Positions 43,209 to 52,561 of a stretch of DNA of 64,000 nt are shown here, piece after piece (within the stretch, counting starts at the first letter, position 1; every line of letters starts with the position of its first letter). Source of the DNA: Fragilaria radians. Taxonomy: Eukaryota > Bacillariophyta > Fragilariophyceae > Fragilariales > Fragilariaceae. Below the pieces are notes generated by a model, which had not been told where the DNA came from, did no database searches, and saw only the letters and a list, made by a program, of their open reading frames with translations. The position numbers were made by a program, and so were the translations under genes. Location of the stretch: positions 86,672 through 150,671 of the forward strand of contig CAAAJI010000017.1 of assembly GCA_900642245.1 (NCBI GenBank), written 5' to 3'.

Positions 43209-44993
43209 TTAAAACGGCGATAATGAACCGACTTGTCTACTGAGATGCTCTTCGCGAAGTAGGCTTTCACGGAATTTCATCATTTTTCCTTGTAATTGCT
43301 CAATTAGCTCTGTTTTGCGAAGAATGATTTCCTCAAGCCGACTCGCATATTCATCGATGTCTTCCAATGTTACATTGTCGCGTTGAACATGCTGTAACAT
43401 CTTGCCTTCTTCCGTAAGGAGTTGCGCAGACTCAGAAATATTGGACATGTGAGTGTTCAACATATCTTCTTCCTGTTCCAATACTACCAGTACTGTCTCA
43501 CGAAGCTGAGACTCCTCTGTAGCACGCGATATAACTTCACAGTCATCATGAGTATCTTCTTTGGAGTTTAATTGCTTCACAGAAGAAACAGCTTTGACTG
43601 CCGATTTTCCATCAAGCGGAATCACTTTCTGCTCCTTAATTCTATCAGCGTACCGTAGCGTATTTAAAGTATGATCTGCTGATGAAGCCCCAGGTGACAC
43701 CGTAGCGATCATACTTGTTCTAGCTTGACTAGATGTGAAACAGTCTTTAAGGAGAAGCGTAAGCTTTGATGCTCTGTACGGCACATGTTTTGTCCCTTTC
43801 TTATTTGCACCCAGTGCTCGAATGCATTCTTTTAGAGAGAGCAGTGATGTATTTATTTCTGCACTCTCATTCCTCCTCTGACTATTGTGCGATTTTGTAT
43901 CATCACCTCTTTCGCTCCCAGCTAAGTCTACCAATGACATTTTACCACGCAGCTTTCCAGAGTTTTTTTCTCGTAACACAATTTGACAAATGGCATGGGA
44001 TCGGGATGATGTATCGTTGGCTTCTGTTGAGTGCGTAGTCCTGAACCTGAAGAAACGATGAGACTTGAATGAAAGTCTACTAGTTTTCGTGTTGAACTTA
44101 CTCGTTTCCTTTTGCCACAAAGCTCAGAAGCTCAGCAGGTCCAGATGCTTCAAATTCTTCCAATCCTGTAACTACGATTTCACCTTTCGCATCCTCCAAT
44201 ACCTTTAGCTTCCTCCGATCATTGAGGAGGTCTTGAACAAATCCGCCATAGATCTCAAAGAATGCTACTGCGACGACTGTGTTTTCTAAAGTACAGTTCA
44301 TATCCCCAGCTTCGAGGGTCATAAAGATGTCTTCAGCAACCAATGCTTGAATTCCCTGCATAGTATATGTTTTACCAGATCCAGTTTGACCATATGCAAA
44401 AACTGTAGCTCGACCTCCAGTGCCTGAACAAATGAAGTCAATTAAGGGTAGAGTCGAATGAACATACACTTGCTCAGTTGTCATTTCTTCGTCGAAAGCA
44501 TGGTCAAATTTGAAAGACGTGTGATCCAAATACTTTGTGATACCGTCTACTCTGAGCTTAGCGTTGTGAACCCAAATATGAGGATGGTAACAACTAACAC
44601 TATCGTGGTCCTTTTTCAAGCGCTCCTTTGCGCTCATTGGCCTTTTGCGGACACAAATGCAAATACTTTTGTCCGAGGCGTCCTCGTGTTCTTGTGCTTC
44701 AATAGAGTGTTCGTCACGCCACGCTTGCACGAGTCCAACGAAGTCGACATCTCCCGTGTTTCCACTTTGACGAATTCTTTCCTCTTCTGTTTTACGAGTC
44801 TGTTTCAATTCTTGCATTGCCCGTCGACGCTCCTCACGCTCCGCTTCCATTTGCTCAATTTTGAGTCGGGTTGCATCTTTACGACCAGTCGATACCTTTG
44901 TAGACAAAAGACATGACGCATGAGTATTTGAGACCAAAGATCGTATTACTGTTATCTCTTCTCCTTTCCAGCTCAACTTACTCTTCGACTCAT
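43209..44993 (-). CDS. Kinesin-13 (MCAK/KIF2-type) microtubule depolymerase
   Basis: Internal-motor kinesin that removes tubulin from microtubule ends using ATP. Exons, in transcript order: 44993-44982, 44895-44102 and 44046-43209, with introns of 86 and 55 bp; 547 residues. The first exon is only 12 bases (MSRR), inferred because the next exon's frame has no ATG at its start. A basic coiled neck follows ('RREERRRAMQELKQTRKTEEE' in part). Motor: 'ICICVRKRPMSAKE', then 'RVDGITKYLDHTSFKFDHAF' (kinesin-13 KVD-type loop and 'KYLExxxFxFDxAFD'), P-loop 'FAYGQTGSGKTYTM', switch I 'NDTSSRSHA' after the second splice joint, switch II 'LVDLAGSERG', and 'NTLRYADRIKE'. Kinesin-13 class is supported by loop 2 and by 'FFEIYGGFVQDLLNDRRKL'. 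A C-terminal coiled coil ends 'EEHLSRQVG'. Confidence 0.9.
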
Positions 44994-45793
44994 TGTTATA
45001 TGGAAGATACTTGGGAGCTTTTGTCTCGGAAACTCGAATGATGTATAACTTCGAACGTTTGTGTATTTATTACCTTTTTGTAAAAATTTTACCGTTTCAA
45101 AACATTGCAAACAGTTAAAAAAATCATTCTCATTTTTTTATGGTTCCAAACAGGATAAATCATATCTTCAAGTCAAATACACGCCCAATCCGCTTGACAA
45201 TGATCGGGAATGAAGTTGAACCTGGGATTATATTGGGAATTGCTATTCTCCAACTATGCTGTCAATAGTATAGTTATATCATGAAAAACAAATGCATGAA
45301 ACAAAGTCCAGTTTCTTTCTTGATGAATCGAAAAGGCAATACAAAATCAAATCTGCATAGTAATATAGAATCAAGAAATGTTGATGTATAGGTGAAGACA
45401 GGCTGAATTCTGGAAAACGTTTTATTGAAGCAAGTATGCTGGGGATATATTGCAACTTTTTTGAGGTAGGACAGGATATTTTATCATGATTTCCCAATTC
45501 ACGGAGGAAAGTTAGCTAATGAAAGAATGACAGTGGTTTTGGCATGCAATGCCTCTGGGGGGAACTTCAACTTCACGTAATTAGAAATCAAATATATTTC
45601 GTTGCTTTGATGGAGTCTTCTACATATCAAGTAGCAAATTATGGATGGCTAATCCTGAAGTATCCAATAAATCAATCTCCAGAGTGTTTTGGTATGGATA
45701 GGGTTTTGGTGCAGAGCGGATCATTTTTTGTAACGGAACAAAACTGTAATCCAACTTTCGCTGAATCTCACAAAGTTATTAAATCATCATTCC
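44994..45793. other. 0.8-kb divergent promoter region
   Basis: No gene supported. Divergent spacer between kinesin-13 and the sulfatase. A 119-codon plus-strand frame at 45544-45903 overlaps the sulfatase start in another frame and is a shadow. Confidence 0.5.
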
Positions 45794-48373
45794 ATGCAAT
45801 CGTTACTTCCGATTTTCCTTCATTTCTCTTACTTTGCTCAGTCGTATGCGAATCCTCACAAGCCAAATATATTATTAATAACCACGGATCAACAGCGCTT
45901 TGATGCGATCCGAAGAGTTCAAGATGAACTTGGGGTGTATGAAGGAAAGCTTAAAATACGCACTCCCAATCTGGATCGTCTTTCCCGACAAGGTGCTTAC
46001 ATTCGCAACACATACTGTCAATCTCCCATATGCGCCCCTTCGCGCACTGTTCTTCGAACAGGTTGTACTGTTGAGAGAACAGGCGTTCAAACAAATCCAC
46101 TGACCGATGAAGAGAACCATCGCAACCCAAAACTCTTTATGGACAAAATTAACCAGTTGGAAGGGTTGGATCAGATTCTAGTCGAGGATTATGGCTATAG
46201 ATCGGAGTATTATGGAAAATGGCATATTCCAAGTCGACTGTATCTTCGACGTGATGGGAGTTCACTTGTAGTCGAACATAACGATTATGACTATTTAAAT
46301 AACAGCTTCTTCTTTGAGGACACATCATGGGGGAGTATGCTTGGAAGATATCTCGAATACTTTAGAATGAAAGGAGAGATCAATCAAACGTTTGCTTCAG
46401 GTCAACAAGAGGATTCATACTCTGAGTATCCGTATACACCCATCCCGCTCGACTCAAGGTTTGGAATGCCGACAAAAACGTCACTGGATGATATGGATGA
46501 ATTCGATAGAAGTGAAAATTCCGTCATTGGGAACTTCTCACTCCCCAAGTATTACTCTGCATCTTACATTAATAATGACATTGCATTGAGAGCCCTTGAT
46601 CGACTTGCTAATCAGGACAATCCATTTTTCATAACAGTAAGCTACCATCATCCCCATCCACCTTTTGTTGTACCACATGAGTACCTTTCACATTATTGGG
46701 AAAATCGTAAGGATATCTTTACTTCTCCTTCAGTGGGAATTCCTTTGGCGGAAGGCGTCACCTCCTATTATTCTTCTTCGGAGCAGCAAAATCTTCACGA
46801 TGCTGGATACTGTACGAATGAGAAAATTCAGGACTGGACTGCTGTTTATTATGCTCTAGTGGAAGAGATCGATACCTTAATCGGAATTATGCTGGATCGC
46901 TTGGATGCTCTTGGTGTCGCCAACCACACTTTAGTTGTCTTTACATCAGACCATGGGGAAATGTTGGGGTCACATTGTCGAAGAGGGAAAGGGACGTTCT
47001 ACGAAGAGTCAGTTAGAGTTCCATTGTTTTTGAGGTTCCCTGATGTCATCAAGGCCAACACAATCGTTGACGAGCCTGTTAGCTTAATTGATGTATTCAG
47101 TACAATTTTGGATTATTCGGGTGCAAGCTCATCAGACCGTAGTGACGGTCGATCTCTTCGCGCCTTAATTGAAGGGTCGCAGATCAATTCCATGTATGAC
47201 GAGACAGCCGTTATATCGGAATGGGATTACCGAGAGCCTATTGAGAATGACTCTCTGTCAAGAGAACTTGATAGAGTACCGAATTTTATGGTTCGACACG
47301 GTGATTACAAGCTACTTATTCATAAAAAAGCTGATTCCAGAAAGCCCGATGAGCTTTATAATCTGAATGCAGATCCATTTGAGCTGAATAATTTGCTGAG
47401 TCGTGACGAGGCAAATCTAAGCGATTCAGTCATTGGGAAAGCGGAGCATCTTCGATTCCTACTTCTTGATTGGATGAATCGTGTTGAATACAACGCGAAA
47501 AATGATTTTTACACTAATCCATTATACAATGCAAACGAAGGCACAGGAGATTATGATGAAATTATTCGCCGGCAATCCTGGCCCTTAAGCGATCTATGGG
47601 TAGGCAGCAAAAAAATCATATTTGGGAAGCCGTTTTTCAATGAATCGAATTTTGTTCGAAATGAATGGTTATTTTTGGGTCGTACAAGCGAGGGTGCTTT
47701 CATTTGCACATTTCAAATCTCAGGGAAGGATGCATCCATCTTTCGTATTGAGCACAATGCCATTGGGCTTACGTCGAGGGAAGCCTTTCGATTAAGGGTT
47801 GAGCTTGTCTATGACTCTCTTTTAGTACCAGAGAGACAAATCGATGCGCATATCCTGATTTATAGCAGTGTTGGTGCATCAATAAAAGTTCCACTTTTGC
47901 TTGACTTGGAAAAGCATTATTCATATTTTCAATCAGTCATTTCGGTAATCCCGACAGCTTATCAGTCACAAAATCCTTCAGCGCTTCAGTCATCCATTTC
48001 TTTATCGACAGCAGCATCGCAGGATACTTTACAACCTTCCCCTGAAAATCTAGGGAGTACACCTCCGTCGATGGATGAAAATAAAAACTACGAATTTTCT
48101 CCATCGCAGACTATGGGTGATGTGAATCAGGAGGAAGCTTCCTCAGAGCCCGCGGAGCAGTCAATATTATTACATACAGGAACACCAGAGAACGAGCCAT
48201 CAAGTTCACCTTCAATACATGATAATATATTTGATTCAGAATTAACAAGTCCATTACCTTCAACGTACGCAAGGATTGACTTTGTTGCAGATTCTTCCGC
48301 TAATCCAAGTTTGCCTGCACTCTTATCATTTGGCTCATTCCTAATAACAGGGTGCCTTATATCTCTGATTTGA
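45794..48373 (+). CDS. Secreted, membrane-anchored sulfatase
   Basis: Sulfuric-ester hydrolase of the alkaline-phosphatase superfamily, probably exported to the cell surface. 859 residues, single exon. N-terminal signal peptide 'MQSLLPIFLHFSYFAQSYA'. Metal-binding strand 'NILLITTDQQR' (about 25-35). Formylglycine motif C80-A-P-S-R84 within 'YCQSPICAPSRTVLRTG', a good match to C-x-P-x-R, so activation by a formylglycine-generating enzyme is expected. Second metal site 'VFTSDHGEM' with D386-H387. 'YYGKWHIP' and 'MVRHGDYKLL' are further sulfatase landmarks. From about residue 715 a Ser/Pro/Glu-rich stalk leads to a hydrophobic C-terminus ('LPALLSFGSFLITGCLISLI'), typical of a GPI-attachment signal or tail anchor. 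The substrate is unknown; sulfated polysaccharide is plausible. Full length and intact. Confidence 0.92.
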   Translation: MQSLLPIFLHFSYFAQSYANPHKPNILLITTDQQRFDAIRRVQDELGVYEGKLKIRTPNLDRLSRQGAYIRNTYCQSPICAPSRTVLRTGCTVERTGVQTNPLTDEENHRNPKLFMDKINQLEGLDQILVEDYGYRSEYYGKWHIPSRLYLRRDGSSLVVEHNDYDYLNNSFFFEDTSWGSMLGRYLEYFRMKGEINQTFASGQQEDSYSEYPYTPIPLDSRFGMPTKTSLDDMDEFDRSENSVIGNFSLPKYYSASYINNDIALRALDRLANQDNPFFITVSYHHPHPPFVVPHEYLSHYWENRKDIFTSPSVGIPLAEGVTSYYSSSEQQNLHDAGYCTNEKIQDWTAVYYALVEEIDTLIGIMLDRLDALGVANHTLVVFTSDHGEMLGSHCRRGKGTFYEESVRVPLFLRFPDVIKANTIVDEPVSLIDVFSTILDYSGASSSDRSDGRSLRALIEGSQINSMYDETAVISEWDYREPIENDSLSRELDRVPNFMVRHGDYKLLIHKKADSRKPDELYNLNADPFELNNLLSRDEANLSDSVIGKAEHLRFLLLDWMNRVEYNAKNDFYTNPLYNANEGTGDYDEIIRRQSWPLSDLWVGSKKIIFGKPFFNESNFVRNEWLFLGRTSEGAFICTFQISGKDASIFRIEHNAIGLTSREAFRLRVELVYDSLLVPERQIDAHILIYSSVGASIKVPLLLDLEKHYSYFQSVISVIPTAYQSQNPSALQSSISLSTAASQDTLQPSPENLGSTPPSMDENKNYEFSPSQTMGDVNQEEASSEPAEQSILLHTGTPENEPSSSPSIHDNIFDSELTSPLPSTYARIDFVADSSANPSLPALLSFGSFLITGCLISLI

Positions 48374-50502
48374 TTTACCTACCCCTCCTCTAAAAGGATA
48401 CATGAAAGGGAAATTTAACCGATTGACTTGTGGTTTAAATTAATTTGAGAGGGAACAAATGTTGCAGTAATGTGTTAGGGTGGAATGACATTTATCAAAT
48501 ATGTATGAATGAGAACTCTACACAAATATAGAACTATAAGACACAGTAAACTTTAACTAAAAATTAATAGACCTAAAAATGCATCGCCGTAGTCAAGCCA
48601 CACGTATTGTGCCTGAAAAGTTATTGCACGCGATCTCAACTATTGCAAAGTAATCTTAGCATTAATTTGCATTAAATTTTTGGAATTATCTATGTTTAAT
48701 TATAGGCATCACTTCTTCAAGGTGATCTTGCCCTTGCTTAATCAATGCTAGCTCTCAAACATTGCCAATAAAGGATTTGAAATGTCAAATCATTGAAAAT
48801 TGGGTCAATAGTATTGTTGGAGACAACCCCCTGGGGCTTTGCTGTACCTGAATGCCAACAAAAAGGCTTCAACACACACCATTTTACTTGATTTTAAACA
48901 CACACTTACTGTTGTCGCATTGACGACCAACAGGCTTTTCTGATTAACAACTTTTCTTCCAAACTATGCTCAGCTTCATTTCTTCAATCACCTGGCCTGC
49001 TAGGATTGAAGGTCAACGATAAAGTCCCCAATTACATGACTTGCAATATAGTTCACAGTAAATTAGATCTTAAAAAGGCCTAAATCATGCAATCTAACCT
49101 ATTTTATACCTTGGAGAATAAGTATGATGATACAATCAATGGAATGGATAGCCACATTACCCCCAGGAATGCCTCGTTTTAATCGGGAGATCTATGAACA
49201 AAACGGAAGGTAGCAAGGTGAGCATACAATCAACATAGAGGCTGATTCTTGGAATATGCAACTAGTTATAATAAATTTGTTACAAAGCAATCCAAGTGCA
49301 TGGATAGTATTATGACGCTAGCGGGCTTCAAAGAATTGTAAAAAATGGTGACGTTTTTCCTAGATACAACATGATTCTGCTTAAAGGTCGATCCAATGAG
49401 AAAAGAAGAAGAAGAAGAAGAATGGATTCTCATGTTATATTGGGATATTGCCTGAGCTGAATATCGAGAGAATTGGAATAGCATCAAAGGCTATATCATA
49501 TACTTGTTAACCTATCTGTTGAAGTAAAAGGTTCAGCAAGGTGTTATGTTGAAATACTGGGGCCAAATAGGTAGCAATGTCAGATTTCGTGAAGGAGACC
49601 AGGCTTGTGTGTAACTTTATTGAATGAAAGTTGTTTTGAAACCTCGATGGCTGAGAGTTCATGGTTGATTGCCATGCTAGTCATTTTGGTACCCTATAGC
49701 CATTTATTTTTTAAACATGTTTAAGCGGGTTTTATCGAAATTGCTTTTGAAAGGACAAACATTGATAATCAGCACTTACTAAGACTGTGAATTACGAAAC
49801 GAATGGGAATCACAATACTCTCACTGTTTATCAGCTTTTGCCTTGTTTATCATCTCAAGTGATGTCATGATCACAAATTTTTCTTATCAATATCTTTTGC
49901 TTGTTATGTAAAATAAGCTATATTGCTTACTCGAGTTATATCTACTGTGCTCCTCAGGAATTTTTGTCAATAGTTGTTCATACAATTCTTCAACTTTTTA
50001 ACCAAAAATTATGAGCTAATGTCATTAAACCTAATACGTCAATAATCTTCTAGCGTTTACTTTACATTATTGTGCTGTAAGCTAAGAATTCATCCTTGAT
50101 GCTTTGATTTCATCTTTGGACTAATACCCTTCTCAATACTTAAGCATTCTAGTGTTTTTTCATCTTTATGATAGTTTCAACTTTCTGTCCTCATTTTTTT
50201 TCTTGTTCCATCTGTGGTTTCTCTTAAACTTTACACTATATGGAAGGTTCCAACGTCCAAAATTAAACTTTCCGCGTACAATTAGGAATTGAATGCGTAA
50301 GCATTGATTCAATGTATCTCCATGAATATTTTACTTAATTGCATTGTTGCCTACTTGAATGTTTTATGTGTCTAGTTTGACATATTTTTTTCATGTACTA
50401 CTAAGTGCGCGGGGGTCTTCGGAAATGAAAAAAAACATGAAGGTTTCAAATTAATTCTTGTCCTTGTTCCTTGTTTTACTCGATACAATTCCCCGTCACA
50501 GC
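48374..50502. other. 2.1-kb spacer
   Basis: No supported gene. Short frames only. A pure AGA/GAA trinucleotide run of about 20 bases sits near 49400-49420. T-rich sequence precedes the downstream gene. Confidence 0.45.
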
Positions 50503-51111
50503 ATGAGAATGTTGACTGGTTGCTTCGTTTCCCCCAAGTGTCGGATTATTCGTTCGAATTGGAAAGTACACCGATTAAATCCTCTTGAATTTCAAAGAAT
50601 CAATTCAGCAGCATTCCTAGAATCACCCTCCTATAGTTGGGCGTTATCACAATCGGAACCTCAATATGATGATGGAATCATGAGCTTCCATGACGTCTTG
50701 GTTGGAATACTAATTGCCCTAGCTATAGCTCTCTTTCCTTCGATACTTCAGGCCACTTTGCGCCGTTTTCCTTTATCAAGTGAGAGCACTGTGGCAGGCA
50801 CGCATACGAATGATGATTCAAAGAAGCCTGGCGAAGCATCCGTATTTGGAGCTGAATCTTGGAATGACATAAGTAAACCAGAAAATTACATCCTATACAC
50901 CACTAAAATACGAAGCAAACTACAGGAGAGCGAAGGAAATGGAATTTTTCGAATCGAAAAAAGAGGAACACTTTTGGCGTTGCTTCTGCTATTTTTACCA
51001 GTTTTCTCGTTTGAGCTTTTCTTAGCCTTGAGTAGGCAATTCTTGTGCGGAGGAGACCCTCTATCGTTATCTGGATGGCAAATGTTACTTTGTTCTCCAC
51101 ATCTTGAATAA
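50503..51111 (+). CDS. Small organelle-type membrane protein, unknown
   Basis: 202 residues from the ATG at 50503; the frame is open 15 codons further only from TTG. The N-terminus 'MRMLTGCFVSPKCRIIRSNW' is basic and lacks acidic residues, like a mitochondrial presequence. Two hydrophobic spans follow: 'VLVGILIALAIALFPSIL' (about 78-95) and 'TLLALLLLFLPVFSFELFLA' (about 156-175), separated by a polar loop with 'GEASVFGAESWNDISKPENY'. A terminal Cys-rich segment ends in 'LLCSPHLE'. The family is not recognised; layout suggests an inner-membrane protein. It converges on the SCCPDH-like gene with 49 bp between stops. Confidence 0.65.
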   Translation: MRMLTGCFVSPKCRIIRSNWKVHRLNPLEFQRINSAAFLESPSYSWALSQSEPQYDDGIMSFHDVLVGILIALAIALFPSILQATLRRFPLSSESTVAGTHTNDDSKKPGEASVFGAESWNDISKPENYILYTTKIRSKLQESEGNGIFRIEKRGTLLALLLLFLPVFSFELFLALSRQFLCGGDPLSLSGWQMLLCSPHLE

Positions 51112-51160
51112 AAAGTAGGGCTAAATTGATATTGATCTTATATAAAAGTTAATACGTTGG

Positions 51161-52561
51161 TTATACGAGTAACTGCAAGTTATTCCTCAACATATCTTTA
51201 TGAACAGCCGTTTCAATATTCACTTTCCTAACTTTACTATCCATGAGGCGTTGCATTAGCACTTTTCCTACAAGCTCGCAAGGCGTTCCAAAACCGTCCT
51301 CACTAATAGGAGGCAGATCCGCTCGGTTATAGAGTAGCGCCAAAGCGACTTCCGACACAACTTGGGCTGTTACCAAGTTCCCAGGATCTCCTTGGAATGT
51401 TATGCGGCAAGCCGCTCGATCCACGCTTCCATTATTCGATGGAGCTTCTGCTTTAGAAGTCACTTCGGCGTAGACTTCACAGGTGCACCTTTTGTTGAAG
51501 GCATCAGGTGCACCTGAGCCTGGGGGATAGAAATAATCCAAGAATTTTTGGCTTAGATACGGAAGTTTCAGGAAGAGGATTCCAAAAAAAATCCAGATCT
51601 GAAGGAGCATAGAAGGTATTGCTGACCAAAATCCTAGAGCACGAGTTGTTCGGAACCCAAGAAATACCCATCTTTCAAAGTATTTGAAATCTGGTCCATA
51701 GTTTAAACTTACTGCAGAGGCATGGACAACCTTACTGTTCACAGGGGCCATGAAGAACATAAGACTCATTCCACCAGCAAGCACACTATCAAATGAAGGA
51801 AATACATTCAACCACTCAGTCATTGTCATTTTATTTTTTCTTTCTTCATAATCTGGGTTGAAGCGAACCTTGGTAGGATGAGTCAAACAAAGGGGGTCCT
51901 CCATCAAGTATGGTACTTTGCGCCACTTGTTTCCATCAGATATCATTTTCTTCACGTCAATAGGCATATTTACTGCCGTATGAATAGTGCCACCGTTGGC
52001 AGCACCGACCATATGATGCCATGTTACTCCTTTGTCGATTTCCACCTGTCTGCCACGAACCTCTCGAAGAGCATGGACAGCAGCGAAAATAGAAAGATCA
52101 CTTGGAATTGAGTCAAATCCAGCCAAAGAGATGATTCTAGCTCCGGATTTCTTTGCAGCATCGCCAAATGTTTGCCTCATTTGTGCTGCCCATTGAAATT
52201 CCCCAGTAATATCCACATAATCGGTTCCAACTGTAGCACAAGCTTCAACAATGTGGGTACCAAACAACGCGAAAGGACCAGCACAGGACATAACAACCTT
52301 TGTATTCGAAGCCATGGACTTTAATGCATCTGAATCGGAAGAATCTGCGACGCAAATGGATGCCGTGCTTCCTCCACGCACTACCAAGCTCTTAAGTCGT
52401 TGTTCCAATTTTGCTTCATTTCTGCCTGCAAGGACCAGACGAATGGGTTGACTATTAACAGATGCCGATTGGAGTAGGTAGTCCAAGATGTACTTTCCTA
52501 CAAATCCGGTCGCCCCGTATACCGTGATATCACTGGTAATCTTAGTCTCGTCCTTCACCAT
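51161..52561 (-). CDS. SCCPDH: SCCPDH-like (saccharopine dehydrogenase-like) oxidoreductase
   Basis: 466 residues from the ATG at 52561 (two earlier codons open from GTG). An N-terminal Rossmann fold is clear: 'ITVYGATGFVGKYILDYLL' with the G-A-T-G-F-V-G dinucleotide loop, then 'LVLAGRNEAKLEQRL'. 'VVMSCAGPFALFGTHIVEAC' and 'GTDYVDITGEFQWA' are the blocks shared by animal SCCPDH and mycobacterial trans-acting enoyl reductase. 'IISLAGFDSIPSDL' is another. A hydrophobic segment near 330-350 ('LLQIWIFFGILFLKL') precedes the 'PPGSGAPD' turn, as in SCCPDH, suggesting association with a membrane or lipid droplet. True lysine-pathway saccharopine dehydrogenase is unlikely, given this domain pattern. 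Substrate unknown. Intronless and intact. Confidence 0.88.
   Translation of the reverse strand: MVKDETKITSDITVYGATGFVGKYILDYLLQSASVNSQPIRLVLAGRNEAKLEQRLKSLVVRGGSTASICVADSSDSDALKSMASNTKVVMSCAGPFALFGTHIVEACATVGTDYVDITGEFQWAAQMRQTFGDAAKKSGARIISLAGFDSIPSDLSIFAAVHALREVRGRQVEIDKGVTWHHMVGAANGGTIHTAVNMPIDVKKMISDGNKWRKVPYLMEDPLCLTHPTKVRFNPDYEERKNKMTMTEWLNVFPSFDSVLAGGMSLMFFMAPVNSKVVHASAVSLNYGPDFKYFERWVFLGFRTTRALGFWSAIPSMLLQIWIFFGILFLKLPYLSQKFLDYFYPPGSGAPDAFNKRCTCEVYAEVTSKAEAPSNNGSVDRAACRITFQGDPGNLVTAQVVSEVALALLYNRADLPPISEDGFGTPCELVGKVLMQRLMDSKVRKVNIETAVHKDMLRNNLQLLV

Noticed and set aside
45544..45903. 119-codon plus-strand frame over the sulfatase start
   Set aside because: Overlaps the sulfatase signal peptide in another frame and has no family features.
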